Shown: positions 23,910 through 32,084 of the stretch, one piece after another
Position numbering within the stretch: position 1 is the first letter of the stretch
Layout of the letters: each line of letters opens with the position of its first letter
Source of the DNA: Rhodoluna sp.
GTDB lineage: Bacteria > Actinomycetota > Actinomycetes > Actinomycetales > Microbacteriaceae
Assembly (NCBI GenBank): GCA_016462375.1
Contig: JAEMTJ010000005.1
Location: 4,529-39,019, forward strand
Length of the DNA: 34,491 bases
Reading direction: 5' to 3'
Notes under the pieces: model-generated
What the model saw: only the letters and a program-made list of their open reading frames with translations
Told to the model about the DNA's origin: nothing
The model's database searches: none
Program-made: the position numbers and the translations under genes

Positions 23910-24451
23910 TGTCGTGGCGCTCTTGTTGGAGTAAGTGTTGGTCTAATTGGGAAGGTTGGCCTAGGTGATGGGGTAAAAATCGGCGTAAATGTTGGGATTG
24001 GCCTAGATGTTCGGGTTGGGGTAGGGGTCGGCCTCGGGGTTCTGGTTGGCCGCGTAGTGGGGCTATAGGTTGGTGTCGGCTGGCTAGTTGGCCTGTAAAT
24101 GATTGTCACTGTAGGCACTGGTTCAGGGGTGGGAATCTGGACATCGTCCACAACATAGAAGGTTGCGGTGCACAGGAAGGTTTTATCATTATTGGAACTA
24201 TTACCACTTGAGTATTTAGCCCTAAAACTGGGCATATTCCAAGAACTGTAGTGATCCTGAGCAGACCCACAGCTGCTATCGTTAGCGCTGTAGCCGCTGG
24301 ATAGATAGGTCAACGTAATCTTTTTGTGCTGGACAGGGCTAGTAGCACTGGCCGTTGCACCTAATGAAATGAAGGCCGAAGCCAGCATCGCGAGGATGCC
24401 ACTTACAAACATTGGCACAGCTAGTGTTTCGAAAGAGCTCCGTTTACGCAT
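23906..24451 (-). CDS. Hypothetical secreted protein with Pro/Thr/Arg-rich tail
   Basis: Not recognised. The 181 residues have three parts. First is a signal-peptide-like N-terminus (basic MRKRSSFE, a hydrophobic stretch ~12–32, then ATASA as a possible cleavage site). Next is a small Ser/Tyr/Asn-rich domain of ~70 residues with two cysteines (DSSCGSA, TFLCTATFYVVDD) that could form a disulfide. Last is a ~70-residue low-complexity tail of Pro-Thr-Arg units (such as RPTRTPRPTPTPTRTSRP) with few acidic residues. Such tails often span or bind the cell wall, which is inference. ATG 24451 follows GGAG by 5 nt. It lies between the ABC exporter and the cadherin-like gene on the same strand. Confidence 0.65.
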   Translation of the reverse strand: MRKRSSFETLAVPMFVSGILAMLASAFISLGATASATSPVQHKKITLTYLSSGYSANDSSCGSAQDHYSSWNMPSFRAKYSSGNSSNNDKTFLCTATFYVVDDVQIPTPEPVPTVTIIYRPTSQPTPTYSPTTRPTRTPRPTPTPTRTSRPIPTFTPIFTPSPRPTFPIRPTLTPTRAPRH

Positions 24452-24470
24452 TTTGTCTCCAATTGGGCTT

Positions 24471-24497
24471 GTTGGTTAAACCATAGACCTAACCAAC
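24471..24497. repeat. Inverted repeat between the ABC exporter and Pro/Thr/Arg-rich genes
   Basis: GTTGGTTA (24471–24478) and TAACCAAC (24490–24497) are perfect complements around 11 nt, filling the 60-bp gap. On the minus strand the hairpin comes just after the exporter stop, but no T-tract follows. It could be a partial terminator, a processing site or an operator. Confidence 0.45.
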
Positions 24498-24511
24498 GAC
24501 AATGGGCAGAC

Positions 24512-26353
24512 CTAATTGAGCATCTGGGTGCCGGCTAGCTCACTATAGAGCGGGGTCGATTTCAACAATTGCTTGTGAGTGCCTGCACCAATGACCTTAC
24601 CTTGGTCAATAACGATGATTTGGTCACTATCAACGACTGTGGATAGCCTGTGGGCAATGACAATCATGGTTCTATTCTTGGCAACCGAGTCGATAGCCTC
24701 ACGCATGCGCTGTTCATTAAGGCCATCCAAGCTGGAGGTTGATTCATCTAGAAGCATGATTGGCGGGGCGCTTAGCAGAGTCCTTGCAATTGCCAATCTT
24801 TGACGCTCACCACCGGAGAGCATGATGCCCTGTTCACCAACTTCAGCATCCAGTCCACGCTTATCTCTCTTAAGCACAGCAGTTAGGTTGACTTCCTTCA
24901 ACACTCGCTTTAGTTCTGCTTCAGTAGCATTCGGTGCACCAATAAGGAGATTCTCTCTAATGCTTCCTGCCAGCACGGGAGCATCCTGTTCGACATAACC
25001 AATCTGACCTCGCAGATCTGATCTGCTAATTGAATCAACAACCTGGCCATCGAGCAGAATTTCGCCACCTGTCGGTTCGTAAAATCTTTCAATCAAACTG
25101 AAGACAGTGGATTTACCAGCACCAGATGGCCCAACTATTGCAACCCTAGAGCCACGCTCGATTTTGAAGGATATGCTCTTTAGAATTTCTTTCGGTTCGC
25201 TCATAACCTGAGGTGCATCAGGAATAGGTTTGCCATCTTTATCGATAGCGATTTCTGGTCGTGAAGGGTAACTGAATTTTACTTTCTTGAATTCGATAGC
25301 AGTTGCGTTTACCGCAGATCTTCTGGACTTTTGTGCTCGTTCAGCATCACTGTCTTCTAGTGGAATATCCAAAATCTCTTGGATACGAGCCAATGCACCG
25401 AGGGCAGACTGCACCGAAGAATATGCTCCAAAGAATTGACCTACCGGTCTAATCATTATGAACATCAAGAGAATGAAGGTAATCAGTGAAGCAACTTCAG
25501 TTTGTCCAGTAGCCACTCGGTATCCACCAACACCTAAGACAACAATAAATGCACCGTTGGCAGCAAGGCCTCCGATTGGGGTGACCCAAGAGTTGATTCG
25601 GGCAATCTTGACGCCCTGGGTGAAGGCTTCAGTTGCATCAGTCTGAATCTGAGTAGATTCTCTAGCTTCGGCACGCGCTGCACGAATGGTTCTGACTGCA
25701 GATAGTGCTCTTTCAACGGAGGCTGACATGTTGCCAACGCGTTCTTGTGCCTTTGTAGTTGCTGCTCTAATTCTTCTAGCTGAAAATCCAATGGCGGCAA
25801 CCGCAACGGCAATCATTACCAAGGTGATTGAAAGTAGTAGCCAGTCAATGACTGCCATGGCGATAACTGAGCCAATAAACAGCAAGGCACCACCAGCGCC
25901 ATCCACGAGTCCTTGGGTGAGCGCTGCTCTGAGCAGGGTGGTATCTGAGCCAACTCGAGATACTAGATCCCCTGTTCTTCTCAAGTCATATTCAAACACT
26001 GGCAATCTCAACAATCTAGTCGAAAGTTTCGATCGCGCTGAGAAAACAACTCCTTCACCTGCTTTTGCTAGGACAAAATACATCGCTCCGCCGGCAACTG
26101 CGCTGAGCAGAGTGATGACAAGTAGAAGTAATGCGATTGGGAATACGTCTTCACCTTGTTGAACAGTGCTAATGATTCTTCCCACCACTAGCGGTTGAGC
26201 CAGGTTCACACTGGCCGAGAGAACGCTAAGAATGACTGCAACTACAAGTAGCTTGCGCTGCTCTTTCATATATGGCCAGAGTTGACTGAACTTTGCTTTA
26301 GGCCCAGTCTCTTTCTTACCTGAACGGTTACCTCGTTGGCCCATTGAACTCAT
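24512..26353 (-). CDS. ABC-type multidrug/lipid exporter (TMD-NBD fusion, canonical)
   Basis: A 613-residue half-transporter with about six membrane helices (residues ~30–320) and one NBD. Walker A GPSGAGKST is at 408–416, signature LSGGE at 512–516, Walker B LLDE ends in Glu537, and the H-loop is IAHRLST. All catalytic positions are canonical, so it can work as a homodimer, unlike the pair at 13085–16662. The N-terminus is basic and disordered-looking. A ~20-residue insertion between the A-loop (YPSRPE) and ISFKIERG, rich in Lys/Pro/Asp, is unusual. ATG 26353 has AGG 6 nt upstream and lies 7 nt after the methyltransferase stop, so the two are probably one operon. Substrate unknown. Confidence 0.92.
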   Translation of the reverse strand: MSSMGQRGNRSGKKETGPKAKFSQLWPYMKEQRKLLVVAVILSVLSASVNLAQPLVVGRIISTVQQGEDVFPIALLLLVITLLSAVAGGAMYFVLAKAGEGVVFSARSKLSTRLLRLPVFEYDLRRTGDLVSRVGSDTTLLRAALTQGLVDGAGGALLFIGSVIAMAVIDWLLLSITLVMIAVAVAAIGFSARRIRAATTKAQERVGNMSASVERALSAVRTIRAARAEARESTQIQTDATEAFTQGVKIARINSWVTPIGGLAANGAFIVVLGVGGYRVATGQTEVASLITFILLMFIMIRPVGQFFGAYSSVQSALGALARIQEILDIPLEDSDAERAQKSRRSAVNATAIEFKKVKFSYPSRPEIAIDKDGKPIPDAPQVMSEPKEILKSISFKIERGSRVAIVGPSGAGKSTVFSLIERFYEPTGGEILLDGQVVDSISRSDLRGQIGYVEQDAPVLAGSIRENLLIGAPNATEAELKRVLKEVNLTAVLKRDKRGLDAEVGEQGIMLSGGERQRLAIARTLLSAPPIMLLDESTSSLDGLNEQRMREAIDSVAKNRTMIVIAHRLSTVVDSDQIIVIDQGKVIGAGTHKQLLKSTPLYSELAGTQMLN

Positions 26354-26360
26354 CTGCTAC

Positions 26361-27233
26361 CTATTTCTCTAGTCCTGGTTCACCCAGAATTTCTTCGTTG
26401 ATTAGATATCTGATTTCCTGAAGCGACAAGGCTTCAGTGTATGCGGTGTTTCTGTAGAACCTACTGAAGTCAACTTTCTGTAAAGCTGGCAAGACCCTGC
26501 TGTCGTGCACTTTTAGAAACATCACAGTGCTATTTGGTACTCGATCAAAACTTGTCCTTACCTTTCCGCAACTATAACCAAAGACGGTCAGTGCGACATC
26601 AGCTTCAGCTGGCTTGACCTTAGAAAATAGTCCAAAGTCAGTCACTTTCATAATTTGGCGGAGACTATTTCTCTTTTCCCAAATCTGAAAGCAGGTTTTT
26701 AGCCTAGCTTTTTGCCAAACCATTTCACCCAACTCATCGACGTAGTCGATGGCTAGCTCTTCATCGTGAATTAGATGGAATTTGCGGTTTAGCCGATTTA
26801 TCACCGACCACTTGCGCCAACTCCTAGGAACTACGAAAGCGATGTATTGACTGTGCTGGGCTGCTTTGTTGAAGAAGGGGATACTCAGAGAGTTATTTCT
26901 ACCAAAAGGGGGGTTAGAAATAGTAATGGCGTCGGTGACCTTAGCCAAGCCTCTGGTTTCCAAAAGAAAATCGGCAAGCAAAACACCTTCTGCTTTTGGT
27001 TCGATGTCGAAACTTAGTACTTTGTTAGCACCAAGCGCTTTAGCCGCTTTCACAAATGAGCCGGTTCCGCCGGCTGGTTCAATAACTGTTTTGTTCTCTA
27101 GGCCACCGACTAAATTGCTCACTGTCTTAACTAATCTAAGCGCTAATTCAGATGGGGTATAGAACTGTTCCTTACCCGTAATTCTTCGATTACCTGGGCG
27201 AACTTTGACGCTCTGGGCGGCGGGCATATTCAC
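26361..27233 (-). CDS. Putative N6-adenine DNA methyltransferase, orphan
   Basis: A SAM-dependent methyltransferase of 290 residues. Numbering from the GTG at 27233, motif I EPAGGTGSF is at 52–60 and the catalytic ISNPPFG at 105–111. The N-terminal GKEQFYTPSELA resembles the FYTP segment of type I/II adenine methyltransferases. The C-terminal ~130 residues could hold target recognition. The NPPF tetrad indicates amino methylation, of DNA adenine most likely, although some RNA and protein methyltransferases share it. No restriction enzyme is adjacent. Start is uncertain: GTG 27233, or ATG 27227, which sits 8 nt after a TATCCT -10-like hexamer and may be leaderless. It heads the minus-strand cluster. 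Confidence 0.75.
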   Translation of the reverse strand: MNMPAAQSVKVRPGNRRITGKEQFYTPSELALRLVKTVSNLVGGLENKTVIEPAGGTGSFVKAAKALGANKVLSFDIEPKAEGVLLADFLLETRGLAKVTDAITISNPPFGRNNSLSIPFFNKAAQHSQYIAFVVPRSWRKWSVINRLNRKFHLIHDEELAIDYVDELGEMVWQKARLKTCFQIWEKRNSLRQIMKVTDFGLFSKVKPAEADVALTVFGYSCGKVRTSFDRVPNSTVMFLKVHDSRVLPALQKVDFSRFYRNTAYTEALSLQEIRYLINEEILGEPGLEK

Positions 27234-27244
27234 AAGGATATCAG

Positions 27245-27259
27245 GTCTAAGAATTAGAC
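27245..27259. promoter_or_regulatory. Palindrome in the divergent methyltransferase/ABC-2 promoter region
   Basis: GTCTAA-GAA-TTAGAC is a perfect 6-3-6 inverted repeat in the 82-bp gap between divergent operons. It lies just upstream of the likely minus-strand start, so it could be a repressor site serving one or both. No regulator gene is nearby. Confidence 0.35.
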
Positions 27260-27315
27260 TTGACAGATGTGGTCACTTTTGAGCCACCAATACTTACTCA
27301 GAGAGACACAACGCC

Positions 27316-28269
27316 GTGCCAAAAGATGTTAGAGAAGAAGCATCTTCAGAGGCAATGATTATTGCCACTGGACTCACCAAAAAGTATGGGGACTTTGTTG
27401 CTGTCGATGAGGTGAACTTCACAGTCACAAGGGGTGAGGCCTTTGGTTTGCTAGGCCCTAACGGAGCTGGCAAATCCACCACCATGAAGATGATCGCGGC
27501 CACCAGTTTGAGAACTGGAGGGAATCTTGTGATTCTAGGCAAAGACCCGAACAAGCAAGGCCCTGAGATTAGAGCTCACCTAGGTGTTGTTCCCCAGCAG
27601 GATAATTTGGACAGAGAGCTTAAGGTTTGGGAAAACCTCATGGTTTATGGTCGCTACTTTGGCCTTAGCCGCAAGTTCCTGAAAGGGAAAATCGAAGAGC
27701 TCCTAGAGTTTGCCCAACTGGGAGAGAAGCGAAACAGCAAGACTGAGGAGCTCTCCGGTGGCATGAAGCGCAGACTCACAATCGCCAGGGGTTTGGTTAA
27801 TGAGCCAGAGATTCTTTTGTTGGATGAGCCCACTACCGGTCTTGACCCTCAGGCAAGGCACATTCTCTGGGACAGACTGTTTAGGTTAAAGGAACAAGGA
27901 GTGACTCTGGTCATTACAACCCACTACATGGATGAAGCAGAACAGCTCTGTGATCGCTTGATTGTGATGGACAAGGGCAAGATCATGGCTGAGGGTGCGC
28001 CTGCAGAACTAATCAAGAGGTATTCAAGTAAAGAAGTTCTTGAAGTCCGATTCGGTAGTGACAACAACGCAAGCGTTTCAGAGAAACTAAAGGGTATTGG
28101 TGAGCGCTTAGAAGTTCTACCCGACCGGATCTTGATTTACGCAGAATCAGGTGAGAAGTGTTTAGAGCAGATTGTCAAACTAGGTCTTGAACCGGTCACC
28201 TCGCTAGTTCGGAGATCTTCCCTTGAAGACGTTTTTCTTAGGTTGACCGGAAGGACGCTGGTAGAGTAA
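27316..28269 (+). CDS. ABC-2 exporter ATPase (DrrA/NodI-like)
   Basis: A 317-residue cytoplasmic ATPase: Walker A GPNGAGKST (47–55), Q-loop VVPQQDN, signature LSGGMKRR, Walker B LLLDEP with GLDP, and switch TTHYMDEAE. The ~90-residue C-terminal extension (EVLEVRFG onwards) is typical of DrrA/CcmA-like drug or polysaccharide ATPases. GTG 27316 is taken as the start, with GAGAG upstream; ATG 27355 (MIIATGLTKKYG) is a reasonable alternative. Its stop overlaps the next ATG by 1 nt (TAATG). Together the three genes form a complete exporter. Confidence 0.9.
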   Translation: MPKDVREEASSEAMIIATGLTKKYGDFVAVDEVNFTVTRGEAFGLLGPNGAGKSTTMKMIAATSLRTGGNLVILGKDPNKQGPEIRAHLGVVPQQDNLDRELKVWENLMVYGRYFGLSRKFLKGKIEELLEFAQLGEKRNSKTEELSGGMKRRLTIARGLVNEPEILLLDEPTTGLDPQARHILWDRLFRLKEQGVTLVITTHYMDEAEQLCDRLIVMDKGKIMAEGAPAELIKRYSSKEVLEVRFGSDNNASVSEKLKGIGERLEVLPDRILIYAESGEKCLEQIVKLGLEPVTSLVRRSSLEDVFLRLTGRTLVE

Positions 28270-29126
28270 TGGCTCCTGAAGTTAGAGCAGAAACCAAGAT
28301 GACTTGGGTGGGGGCAGCCAAGTTAGTCGATCCTCAGGTGAGCATACGATTTGGTGCTTTCTTTGTTGCAGAGAACAGATTGCGCAATATGGCCAAGTGG
28401 TGGAAATCCATCATTGCCTTTGGCTTAGGGAACCCAAGCCTCTACTTACTCTCAATTGGTATTGGTGTTGGTTCTCTAGTTGATTCATCACTTGGACCAA
28501 ACGCAATTGATAATGTCAGTTACCTAACCTTCTTAGCTCCGGCGCTATTAGTATCAGCCGGTATTCAGGGGGCTATGGACGAAGTTACTTGGCCTACAGT
28601 AGAAGGTTTTGTCTGGACTAGAACATTCTTCTCAATGAATTCAACCTCCATTACAGGTAGACAGATTGTAAGTGGCATCCTCATGGCGGCTATGGCTAGA
28701 TGCGTATTTCAGGTGTTCCTTTATGAACTTTGTTTACTTGCCTTTGGTGCTATCAGCTGGCAATCAATTCCGATCCTCCTGCTTGTATCTGCAACTGCAG
28801 GATTTGGTTTCTCTGCCATAATGTTGGCTTTCTCTGCAAGCATCAAAGATGACGATGGCGTCTTTGCTTTGGTTGGTAGGTTCATCATCACTCCGATGTT
28901 TATGTTCTCTGGAACCTTTTACCCAATAACTTCTATGCCTATTTATCTTCAGTGGATCGGTTGGATTTCCCCGCAGTGGCATGGCACCAACCTGGGCAGA
29001 GCTCTTTCCTACGGTTCTCCAGTTGAACCGTGGCTCCAAGGAATTCACTGGGCTTTGCTTTTGATGTTGGCGGTAATTGGTATCACTTGGGCTAACCGCG
29101 TATTTGAGAGCAGGTTAGCTAAATGA
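28269..29126 (+). CDS. ABC-2 type permease, first subunit
   Basis: A 285-residue membrane protein with about six helices and the NodJ/DrrB-family pattern: an amphipathic N-terminal region (VAENRLRNMAKWW), a large loop with YLTFLAPALLVSAGIQGAMD, and the conserved MFMFSGTFYPI near helix 5. It overlaps the ATPase gene by 1 nt and the second permease by 4 nt (ATGA), so the two permeases are probably made in equal amounts and form a heterodimer. Substrate is unknown; drugs, lipids and glycolipids are family norms. Confidence 0.88.
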   Translation: MAPEVRAETKMTWVGAAKLVDPQVSIRFGAFFVAENRLRNMAKWWKSIIAFGLGNPSLYLLSIGIGVGSLVDSSLGPNAIDNVSYLTFLAPALLVSAGIQGAMDEVTWPTVEGFVWTRTFFSMNSTSITGRQIVSGILMAAMARCVFQVFLYELCLLAFGAISWQSIPILLLVSATAGFGFSAIMLAFSASIKDDDGVFALVGRFIITPMFMFSGTFYPITSMPIYLQWIGWISPQWHGTNLGRALSYGSPVEPWLQGIHWALLLMLAVIGITWANRVFESRLAK

Positions 29127-29968
29127 GTTTTGTTAACGCTGCAGTTGATTCCGCTATCGCAATTGCAGAAAAGCGGAAGGGCAAGCTGGGTGCCGGAATT
29201 TATTCAGGAAGACCAAACGTCGTCCTTGAACGCGGCTTCTATGCACTGAAGTCATCAACCTGGATGGTTGTGGCCTCTGGCTTTGTCGAGCCGGTATTCT
29301 ATCTTCTTGCCTTTGGTTACGGCATCGGTCAGTTCATTACCGGAACTACCGATGGTAACGGTAGCCCAATCACCTATGCCCAGTTCATAGCGCCCGCACT
29401 ACTTGCTACCTCTGCAATGAACGGAGCTATATATGACTCAACTTGGAATGTGTTCTTCAAGATGCACTTCGGCAAGGTCTATAACGGAATGCTATCTACC
29501 TCGATGGGTACCCTAGATGTTGCCCTAGGTGAAATCGGTTGGGCACTGCTTAGAGGTTTGGCTTATGCAATTGGTTTTATGGCAGTAGTAACAACTATGG
29601 GTTTGATCCCATCTGTTTGGGGATTGCTCGCGATTCCGGCTGCCGTTCTGGTTGCTTTCGGTTTTGCTTCAGTCGGAATGGGGGTTACCTCATACCTAAA
29701 GAACTGGCAGCAGATGCAATGGATTCAGTTTGTTATGTTACCGATGTTCCTGTTCTCAGGAACATTCTATCCACTAACTATCTATCCAGTTTTCGTTCAG
29801 TGGTTCATTCAAGCCATGCCACTTTGGCAGGCTATTGAACTTATTCGAGGGCTTACTTTAGGGATCTTGAATTGGGCGATGCTAGGCCATGCACTCTATT
29901 TTGTAGCAATGATTATCGGCGGACTGTATTTCACAACCCGAAGACTAACTGCTTTGTTCTTGCGCTAA
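29123..29968 (+). CDS. ABC-2 type permease, second subunit
   Basis: A 281-residue paralogue of the preceding permease with the same layout: an N-terminal cytoplasmic ~45 residues, six helices, YAQFIAPALLATSAMNGAIYD, and the matching MFLFSGTFYPL segment. The presence of two distinct permeases with one ATPase implies an asymmetric channel. The stop abuts the stop of the convergent four-TM gene (TAA directly followed by CTA), with no terminator between. Confidence 0.88.
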   Translation: MSFVNAAVDSAIAIAEKRKGKLGAGIYSGRPNVVLERGFYALKSSTWMVVASGFVEPVFYLLAFGYGIGQFITGTTDGNGSPITYAQFIAPALLATSAMNGAIYDSTWNVFFKMHFGKVYNGMLSTSMGTLDVALGEIGWALLRGLAYAIGFMAVVTTMGLIPSVWGLLAIPAAVLVAFGFASVGMGVTSYLKNWQQMQWIQFVMLPMFLFSGTFYPLTIYPVFVQWFIQAMPLWQAIELIRGLTLGILNWAMLGHALYFVAMIIGGLYFTTRRLTALFLR

Positions 29969-30343
29969 CTAGGCTGCGGCTGCTTGCCCTAAGACTGCGA
30001 ACACGATGTTTAGAGTGGTTAGCAAAGCAATGGCTGGAACAACCCAGACAGGTGTCTGATCTTTCTTGCGATAGCGAAAAGCAAGTAAGAAGATGAAGAC
30101 TAGAACAATAAGTTTTAGTGAAATAACAAATGCGTTTAGCTTGCTCGGGTCAACGGCTAGACCCGCCATGGCAAGACCGGTGATCAACATTAGGTAAGAA
30201 CCATGGAGAACTCCAGCAGAAACCTTTATTCCCTTAGTTAGCTCTCTGATGTTTGAAAAGAAACCAGCTAGCAACACTGCAATACCAAGAAGGTGAAGGA
30301 CTAGAAAGATGTTTGTTAATAATTCTTTAGTTGAATCATCCAT
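29969..30343 (-). CDS. Small four-TM membrane protein of unknown function
   Basis: Not assigned to a named family. The 124-residue protein has four predicted helices (about 10–28, 44–63, 70–88, 98–118), short loops, a basic patch (FRYRKKDQ) on one side and a small-residue C-terminus (GQAAAA). His17 in helix 1 and a GVLHGSYLMLITGLAM segment in helix 2 are the most distinctive residues. It lies 35 nt downstream of ribH on the same strand and may be co-transcribed with the riboflavin genes, but nothing in the sequence ties it to flavin. ATG 30343 follows AAAGAG. Confidence 0.65.
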   Translation of the reverse strand: MDDSTKELLTNIFLVLHLLGIAVLLAGFFSNIRELTKGIKVSAGVLHGSYLMLITGLAMAGLAVDPSKLNAFVISLKLIVLVFIFLLAFRYRKKDQTPVWVVPAIALLTTLNIVFAVLGQAAAA

Positions 30344-30357
30344 GATGCTCTTTTCTG

Positions 30358-30374
30358 TTGATGGATTACATCAA
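30358..30374. repeat. Hairpin between ribH and the four-TM gene
   Basis: TTGATG (30358–30363) and CATCAA (30369–30374) are perfect complements around a 5-nt loop. No T-tract follows on the minus strand. It may weaken read-through from the riboflavin operon or simply cap the ribH message. Confidence 0.35.
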
Positions 30375-30378
30375 TAGT

Positions 30379-30837
30379 CTATGAGCGGAGCATCACCATG
30401 CTGATAGCAGCCTCGACCGCTTCTGCACCTTTATCTTCTTTACTATTCGGTAATCCCGCTCTATCTAGGGCTTGCTCTAAGGTGTCAACAGTTAGTAAAC
30501 CAAAGCCAATCGGAGTGTCGGTAGCTAGTTGAACCTGGGTAAGACCTGAAGTTGCGGCATTACAGACAAAGTCAAAGTGCGGGGTTTCACCTTTGATGAC
30601 AACACCTAGAGCAATGACAACGTCAGCACCATCATCGATGGCCCACTTGGCTGCTAGCGGTAATTCGAAAGCCCCGGGAACTTTGATGATTGAGTAAACA
30701 TCGTTGCCTGCTGCCTTCAGTGATCGCTCAGCACCAGCTAACAGTGCATCAGCAATCTCTGGGTGCCAGCTGGCAACCAGAATGGTAACTGCTAGATCCC
30801 TTGCATCAATTTCTAACTTTGGGGCATGGCCTGACAT
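30379..30837 (-). CDS. ribH: 6,7-dimethyl-8-ribityllumazine synthase
   Basis: Condenses 5-amino-6-ribitylaminouracil with dihydroxybutanone phosphate, the penultimate riboflavin step. The 152 residues include the substrate motif VPGAFELPLAAKW, GVVIKGETPHFDFV with the catalytic His, and GFGLLTVDTLEQAL and KGAEAVEAA near the end. It is a soluble subunit that usually forms icosahedral or pentameric assemblies. The ATG overlaps the ribBA stop by 1 nt (TAATG), so it is the last riboflavin enzyme in the operon. Confidence 0.96.
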   Translation of the reverse strand: MSGHAPKLEIDARDLAVTILVASWHPEIADALLAGAERSLKAAGNDVYSIIKVPGAFELPLAAKWAIDDGADVVIALGVVIKGETPHFDFVCNAATSGLTQVQLATDTPIGFGLLTVDTLEQALDRAGLPNSKEDKGAEAVEAAISMVMLRS

Positions 30838-32084
30838 TAGTTCTCCATTTCAGCGATGATTTCAGGAAGACGGTGACCCATCTTTGATCTCTTGGTCTCT
30901 AGATAACCAAGGTTTTGAATAGCCTCACCAACAATTACCGGAACATAGGAAGAAACAGGTATTCCAGCTTCAGTTAGGAAGTTAGCTTTCGCTGGGTTAT
31001 TCGTCATTAGCCTTACGCTTCTAACACCGAGTTCACGAAGAATAGAAACAGCAGCACCGTATTCTCTAGCTTCCGAAGGTAGCCCTAACGCAAGGTTTGC
31101 TTCAACAGTGTCTAGGCCCTGTTCTTGGAGTGCATAAGCCTTGAGCTTGTTTAGTAAGCCGATACCGCGGCCTTCTTGCCCTCGAAGATAAACAACAATT
31201 CCACCTTTAGGGTCAGCCTCAATCATGTCAAGCGCATATTGCAACTGAGGGCCACATTCACACTTGAGTGAATCGAAAGCTTCACCGGTGATGCACTCAC
31301 TGTGTAATCTAACTAGAACTTCTTTACCGGTTGGGTTGCCCTTGATGATGGCAACGTGATCAGCCCCAGTTTTGATATCGTAGTAACCACGAAGCTTGAA
31401 ATTACCGTGAATGGTTGGCACGTTAGCTTCTGCTTCAAAACGGATTCTGTTATTAGGTGTTGTGACAAGTTGAATCGAATTCAGTTCTAGATATTCAACC
31501 AATTGAGCAACAGTGACGACAGCAAGATTTTCTGCTTCGCCAAATTTCAGTAAATCGTCGAATCTCATCATTGAGCCATCCTGGTTCACCATTTCACCGA
31601 TGATGCCAACAGGGGAGAGGTCAGCAAGCTTTAGTAGATCAACTGTCGCTTCGGTGTGACCTCTTCTGCCGTGAACACCGTGTGGGTGAGCACGAAGAGG
31701 AATTATGTGACCAGGTCTGATAAATGACTCAGGCCCAGCAGAATCGCTCGCCAGCGTTCTAGCGGTCAGTGCTCGATCAGCAGCTGAAATACCGGTGCTC
31801 TCGCGAGCGGCAGCATCAACGGTGACGGTGTAGTTGGTGGCATGTGGGTCTTGATTGGTGGTCGTCATCAACGGAAGTTCTAACTCATTAGCTCTGTGGT
31901 CATCCATCGGAGCACAGAGGAAACCTGAGGTCTTGTTCACAAACCAAGCCATCCACTCGGTAGTCATGAACTCGGCTGCCATAATGGCATCGCCCTCATT
32001 CTCACGGTTCTCATCGTCTGCAACGAGAACTGGCCTGCCTGACCTAAGTGCCTCTAGAGCTTGTTCGATTGTTGCGATTGCCAT
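30837..32084 (-). CDS. ribBA: Bifunctional DHBP synthase / GTP cyclohydrolase II
   Basis: A fusion making both riboflavin precursors. Residues ~1–200 are the DHBP synthase (VADDENRENEGDAIMAAEF, RRGHTEATVDLLKLA), acting on ribulose 5-phosphate. Residues ~205–415 are GTP cyclohydrolase II. This has the three zinc cysteines in SECITGEAFDSLKCECG, followed by YLRGQEGRGIGLLNKLKAYA and LMTNNPAK. Both active sites look intact, so neither half appears to have decayed as happens in some RibBA proteins. It overlaps ribE by 1 nt and ribH by 1 nt. Confidence 0.96.
   Translation of the reverse strand: MAIATIEQALEALRSGRPVLVADDENRENEGDAIMAAEFMTTEWMAWFVNKTSGFLCAPMDDHRANELELPLMTTTNQDPHATNYTVTVDAAARESTGISAADRALTARTLASDSAGPESFIRPGHIIPLRAHPHGVHGRRGHTEATVDLLKLADLSPVGIIGEMVNQDGSMMRFDDLLKFGEAENLAVVTVAQLVEYLELNSIQLVTTPNNRIRFEAEANVPTIHGNFKLRGYYDIKTGADHVAIIKGNPTGKEVLVRLHSECITGEAFDSLKCECGPQLQYALDMIEADPKGGIVVYLRGQEGRGIGLLNKLKAYALQEQGLDTVEANLALGLPSEAREYGAAVSILRELGVRSVRLMTNNPAKANFLTEAGIPVSSYVPVIVGEAIQNLGYLETKRSKMGHRLPEIIAEMEN

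Noticed and set aside
23905..24110. CRISPR-like or tandem DNA repeat array in the Pro/Thr/Arg tail
   Set aside because: The repeated words are short, irregular and explained by Pro/Thr/Arg codons; there are no constant repeats with unique spacers.
25686..26162. 158-codon plus-strand open frame inside the minus-strand ABC exporter
   Set aside because: The opposite strand encodes the conserved transmembrane domain of the exporter; the plus reading is low-complexity Ala/Thr/Ser without domains.
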